From assembly GCF_024868665.1 (NCBI RefSeq), contig NC_079900.1, forward strand, positions 23,307,039 through 23,371,038: a DNA stretch of 64,000 nucleotides, given 5' to 3'. The first letter of the stretch is position 1. Every line of letters begins with the position of its first letter. Under the pieces are notes generated by a model. That model searched no databases and was not told the DNA's origin. It saw only the letters and a program-made list of their open reading frames with translations. The position numbers were made by a program, and so were the translations under genes. Shown here one piece after another: positions 60,178 through 64,000 of the stretch. The DNA is from Triplophysa rosa. Lineage: Eukaryota; Chordata; Actinopteri; Cypriniformes; Nemacheilidae.

Positions 60178-62280
60178 CGGTGTCCCAATTCGGGGGCTGC
60201 AACCTTCTAAGGTCGCAGACTTAAAAACGAGGACTTTTTCTTCAAAGCACGCAGCCTCAAAAGTCCAAGAACTGAACTGAAATGGCAGCAGGACACAGCA
60301 GAGACGTTTCTGACTTTTTTAAACAAATACGGAGCCAGAAAAATTATATTTTATTTTAGAGAATATGACACGTTTATTCAGATTAAAACAGCCCAACAGA
60401 ATATAAAATTAACCAACCATATGAATTTAAAACACAATAATGCACCAATAATGTTAATTAACAACAATATTAAAACACTGAAATGGACCATTTTTGTGAA
60501 TTACATACTTTTATTTAACTAAAGTTTTGAATGATTATTAAAACATTTCAAGCCGTTACAGGCGCGCAATGAATCTTAGGATAGCCAACGATGTGAAGGA
60601 TATGTCGGTACACGATCCGGGATGCCTGCACGATCCGTCCGCGCATGCGCATAATGACGTAGTAGATAATTCTGTTTAGCGACGACACTGCACGATCTGT
60701 TCCACGCTTGAGCACCTTTGTACCGCGACTTTCACTACTGTCCAGTCCACCTCTGGTCTCATGTCACTTCTGTGTGCACACTATGCGTTGAAATACTCTG
60801 TAACGTTTCCCCAGACTTGTTTGTAGTTCTTTCTTCATGTAAGTGCAGATAGTCTAGGCAGAAATGCATATTATGTTCCTTATTGTGTTCTGTAAACACC
60901 ATTGAAGGGATTATTCCTCATTTAGATTATATAGATAGATATATTAGCCTATATATAGACCCATACTAATACAAAATGAGTCGATTTAAAGTTAACTAAT
61001 ATTAGCAGCTTTTAATAAAAACCGTCTTTGACAATACTACTGATCAGATCGAAACACAGCAAGTTAAGTAGGCCTAATGCCATGCAGCAATGAATCGCAA
61101 AGGGGAGTATGGAGGAAACTGAAGGTTTACAGTGACAGACTCTCAAGACTCAGACTTTATTCCACATGTAACCAAAATCGTGTATGTTCATGTAACAACT
61201 CCTTTATTATTTTGGATTGGCAGCCACGTAAACACATCGTAATGCATAGCGTAAGCTACATTTTAATAGACCCGCCATGAACTGTTAAATGAAAAACATA
61301 ATGTAGCCTACAAAAATATGCCGCCAGTTGTGCCGTCTGGCCGTCAAGTGTTTCATCGCATGCTTGATACCAATAGTGTAGGGAAACCGTGACGTTGTTT
61401 ACTACGTCATTATGCGCATGCGCAGAACGGATCGTGCAGGCATCCCGGATCGTGTACCGACAGGATACATTTCGTCCAAATACCCCCACTTAAGAGCGCG
61501 TGCACGCAATAGGAAGTAAGATCGTAAGTCTGTCCAATGTCTTAAAAACGCCAAAGTGCAGTGCCCTTAACGCACACTAAACCCACACTAGCTTGAAAAC
61601 CGCTTCTGGGCGGTATTCAGGGCAAGTGTATCCCATCATGCATCACGTTCTGGATATAAATCATGAGACTTTTTGCTCGGGTCTCGCGAGATGTTGCGGA
61701 AAGTTTTCCAGTGTAAGTTATACTACTACTTTTTAAGGTTATGCTATGTCTTTATTTATTCTATGTTTGGCTAACACGTGTTTTTCTTTTGTTTTTGTTT
61801 TTTTGGGTACAGCTGCTTTGATACAATACAAATAAAGCGCTATAAATATAAATCTGACTTGACTATATAATAGATATTACATATAGTTTTGTATAGTAAA
61901 ATGTAGTGTTGCACATTTTATTGGTGGAGTTATGTATTTTGTAAAACAGTTTTTATCACATTATAAGAAACACCACATTACCTAACGTTACATGTTTGCA
62001 CTTGCTAAGTGTGTCCCATCGGGTTAGAAATACTACAGTACATGCTCACTTGAGATCTTCATGCCCACTAGAACACTAGGGCCAAAAACAGGAAATACGT
62101 CATGAAAGTAGTCAAGTGCAAAGACCGCAAGTGGGGGTATTTGGACGCATTTTGGGGCTGCATTTGAAGCAACCTTTGAATTGGGACAGCCTTACCAGCC
62201 TTCAGTCGCGCTGCTGTGACGCAATCGGTCTTAAAATGCAGCCTTCAAAGCACGCAGCCCCCGAATTGGGTCACAGCCGT
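60178..62280. mobile_element. Composite element with GGGGGCTGC inverted ends
   Basis: TCCCAATTCGGGGGCTGC at 60182 is mirrored by GCAGCCCCCGAATTGGG at 62255-62271. Inside are 60603-61462 and a further inverted pair, GTCCAAATACCCCCACTT (about 61479) and its inverse (about 62133). Exact ends and target duplication were not resolved. Confidence 0.55.
60603..61462. mobile_element. 860-bp inverted-repeat element, copy 2 (opposite orientation)
   Basis: Ends TGTCGGTACACGATCCGG and the inverse are flanked by the 5-bp duplication GGATA (60598-60602 and 61463-61467). It is the reverse of copy 1 at 50947-51806, with high identity. A 5-bp duplication is reported for few superfamilies (for example Transib), but the termini here are not the Transib CAC type. 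Confidence 0.8.
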
Positions 62281-62787
62281 ACGTGGACAAATGCGTAGTG
62301 TCTAACATCTTGCAAGCCACTAGTTTGTTTCGAGCAGTCACTTATTTATGGACCACAATTATACGCAGCATTTATAAAACTTCATTACTTCACCTCATCG
62401 GCTAACATGATTTCTCGTTCCCGTCTGATTGATGGCCATCAGCGATTAAGTTGAAGACAACAGATCCCATCATTCCACGCTCCTTCACAGCGTCATCAAG
62501 CGACACAATTGTTGTTTTGGTTGTGCGCGCCGCCCTCTAGTGGCGTTTTTTTTACAAACTGTAGCTTTAAATAAACTTTTTCAGTACGTACAGTATTGCA
62601 CCACCTGCTGTTTATTTTGTGAACTGAGTTCCTGCTAAAACCATTGGGTCTCATTCATGAAACACGAGCAAACAAATTTTTGTGTAAATTGTTTAAATAA
62701 ATACATTTTAGGATTCATGATCTGGATTTTCAAAATGTTAGTTGGTACGAAAGAAACCTACACCTGCTCCATACCACTTGTAAATAG

Positions 62788-63246
62788 TAGGGATGTAACG
62801 ATTCACTCAGCTCACGATGCGATGCGAGTCACGATTCTGATCTCACGATGCGATTTAGTCACGATTTACTCACGATTTATTTTGAAAAAATGAGTTGAAA
62901 CAAATTAGAAATGAACAACTTCCCTTGCATTATTTCTTAAATGCTTCACGTTTCTTTGTATGATAAAATAATGTTTTATTTCAAATAACAAAACTAAACT
63001 GCAATTTTATAACAAATTAATAATAGAAAAAGTCTCTTTAATATAAACAAACTAATACTGTATGTGCTTTTCTTGGATTGTTTTGCATTTAAGAAATATC
63101 AGCATCCACGTTAAGTTTTGCAGTGAAAATAGCGGCCCCTGCTGTTCAAAAAATGTATTGCGATTCAGTTCAAGCCTCAACCGATTTGAATCGTTGCTCA
63201 TTATAACCGATTTTCAACCGGCTCACGGTGAATCGTTACATCCCTA
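62788..63246. mobile_element. 459-bp hAT MITE, uninterrupted relative of 24804-26308
   Basis: Same ends (TAGGGATGTAACGATTCAC) and interior as the element at 24804 but in the opposite orientation, flanked by GTAAATAG (62780-62787 and 63247-63254). Confidence 0.9.
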
Positions 63247-63254
63247 GTAAATAG

Positions 63255-63825
63255 TGCGTAAAACCGCACGTAATGTTCTGTATTCTTTAAGACAAACGGA
63301 TGACAATGCATTTTGATGCACCATGTATCATAATGATATTTCATGAGTTTTTTTGCCCTGTCTTTTATCATTTTTTACTTTGGGTAAAACGCAGAGCTCA
63401 CCACTGTCCTCTTTTACACAGCTGTCCAATCACAGTGGAGAAGAGGCGGGACAAACAGTACATTGACCAACCATCATACACAACAATGGAGAAGTCAATA
63501 ATGGTTGCTGCATTTTCGTGTTAAGTAATATTTTTTTAAAATAAGTTACTAGTAACAATTTGGCTAACTGTTGCGGATATTCTAAACCACGCAGTGCCTC
63601 CAAAGCGTTCTCAGGCAGGTCTTATTATTTTAGTTGGCTAAAACGGTTTGGTGGACAGTTTAATTGATCAAATTATTGGTAAGAATATAGCCTACTAGTA
63701 TCTTGTGCATTTATGCAATATAATGTAGCCAAACCAGAGAATGAAGTCCAGAGGATTCCGGCATTCCTAGATACGTAATATAATTACGTATGTTTCATGA
63801 ATGAGGCCCATTGGGTCTAGTTTAA
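63255..63825. other. Nothing recognised
   Basis: No exon of the sialyltransferase and no other gene was seen. Confidence 0.4.
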
Positions 63826-64000
63826 AGTGAAAGTTCACCCCAAAGATTCTGAAAATTTTGTTATCATTTACTTACACTCGTGTCATTTCAAACCTGTATA
63901 ACTTTCGTTCTTGTTCAGAACACAAAAGAAGATATTTTGAAGAATGTTGGTAACCGAACAGCGTCGGTTTTCTGTCGAATTGTCCTACCTTGTCAGATTT
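63826..64000. mobile_element. TTAA MITE, cut by the window end
   Basis: Begins AGTGAAAGTTCACCCCAAAG after TTAA (63822-63825) and follows the 31408-31838 family for 170 bases (CAGAACACAAAAGAAGATAT). Confidence 0.75.

Overview
The window is vertebrate nuclear DNA and looks like a teleost fish, most likely a cyprinid. The genes are split by GT-AG introns, the non-coding space is packed with cut-and-paste DNA transposons and their short derivatives (hAT, Tc1/mariner, Harbinger-like and TTAA-target families), and there is a long (CA)n microsatellite. No bacterial, phage or viral signature was seen.

Four multi-exon genes can be rebuilt from splice sites and reading phase. (1) xylt2, protein O-xylosyltransferase 2, minus strand, 11 coding exons, 8401-32557; all phases agree and give 870 residues. 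Its first intron (14221-32425) is 18 kb of nested transposons. (2) A divergently placed plus-strand gene (33903-41150, 5 coding exons, 212 residues) encodes a single-pass membrane protein with PPxY/LPxY motifs. It lies beside xylt2 where mammals have TMEM92, but orthology is not shown. (3) A plus-strand gene (non-coding first exon ending at 43947; CDS 44973-53694, 9 coding exons, 399 residues) encodes an unrecognised, probably helical N-terminal half joined to a C-terminal PRY-SPRY (B30.2) domain. (4) The last three coding exons of a minus-strand ST6GALNAC1/2-type sialyltransferase occupy 58779-59838; the rest of that gene should lie beyond 64000.

Layout: 1-6400 is intergenic with a few short transposons and one doubtful small ORF; 6410-32557 is xylt2 with its 3' UTR; 32558-33902 is the xylt2/membrane-protein intergenic region; 33903-43600 is the membrane-protein gene, whose second intron holds a puzzling minus-strand ORF pair with an interferon-type promoter motif; 43750-54370 is the SPRY gene, with a 4.65-kb nested hAT in its last intron; 54401-57470 is a 3.1-kb palindromic element; 57993-59838 is a Harbinger-like MITE followed by the sialyltransferase end; 59850-64000 is mostly repeats.

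The most unusual content is mobile DNA. A 2.1-kb foldback transposon is present twice in opposite orientation. Each arm carries a 74-76 residue ORF, and a tRNA-like segment sits between the arms; one copy splits a Tc1 transposase remnant with a clean 6-bp duplication. A 3.1-kb palindrome carries mirrored arrays of a degenerate 21-bp repeat. Seven copies of the palindromic decamer GCGCATGCGC (an NRF1-type motif) are spread by these elements over about 10.5 kb. The genes show no sign of being one pathway, although xylt2 and the sialyltransferase both act on glycans in the Golgi.
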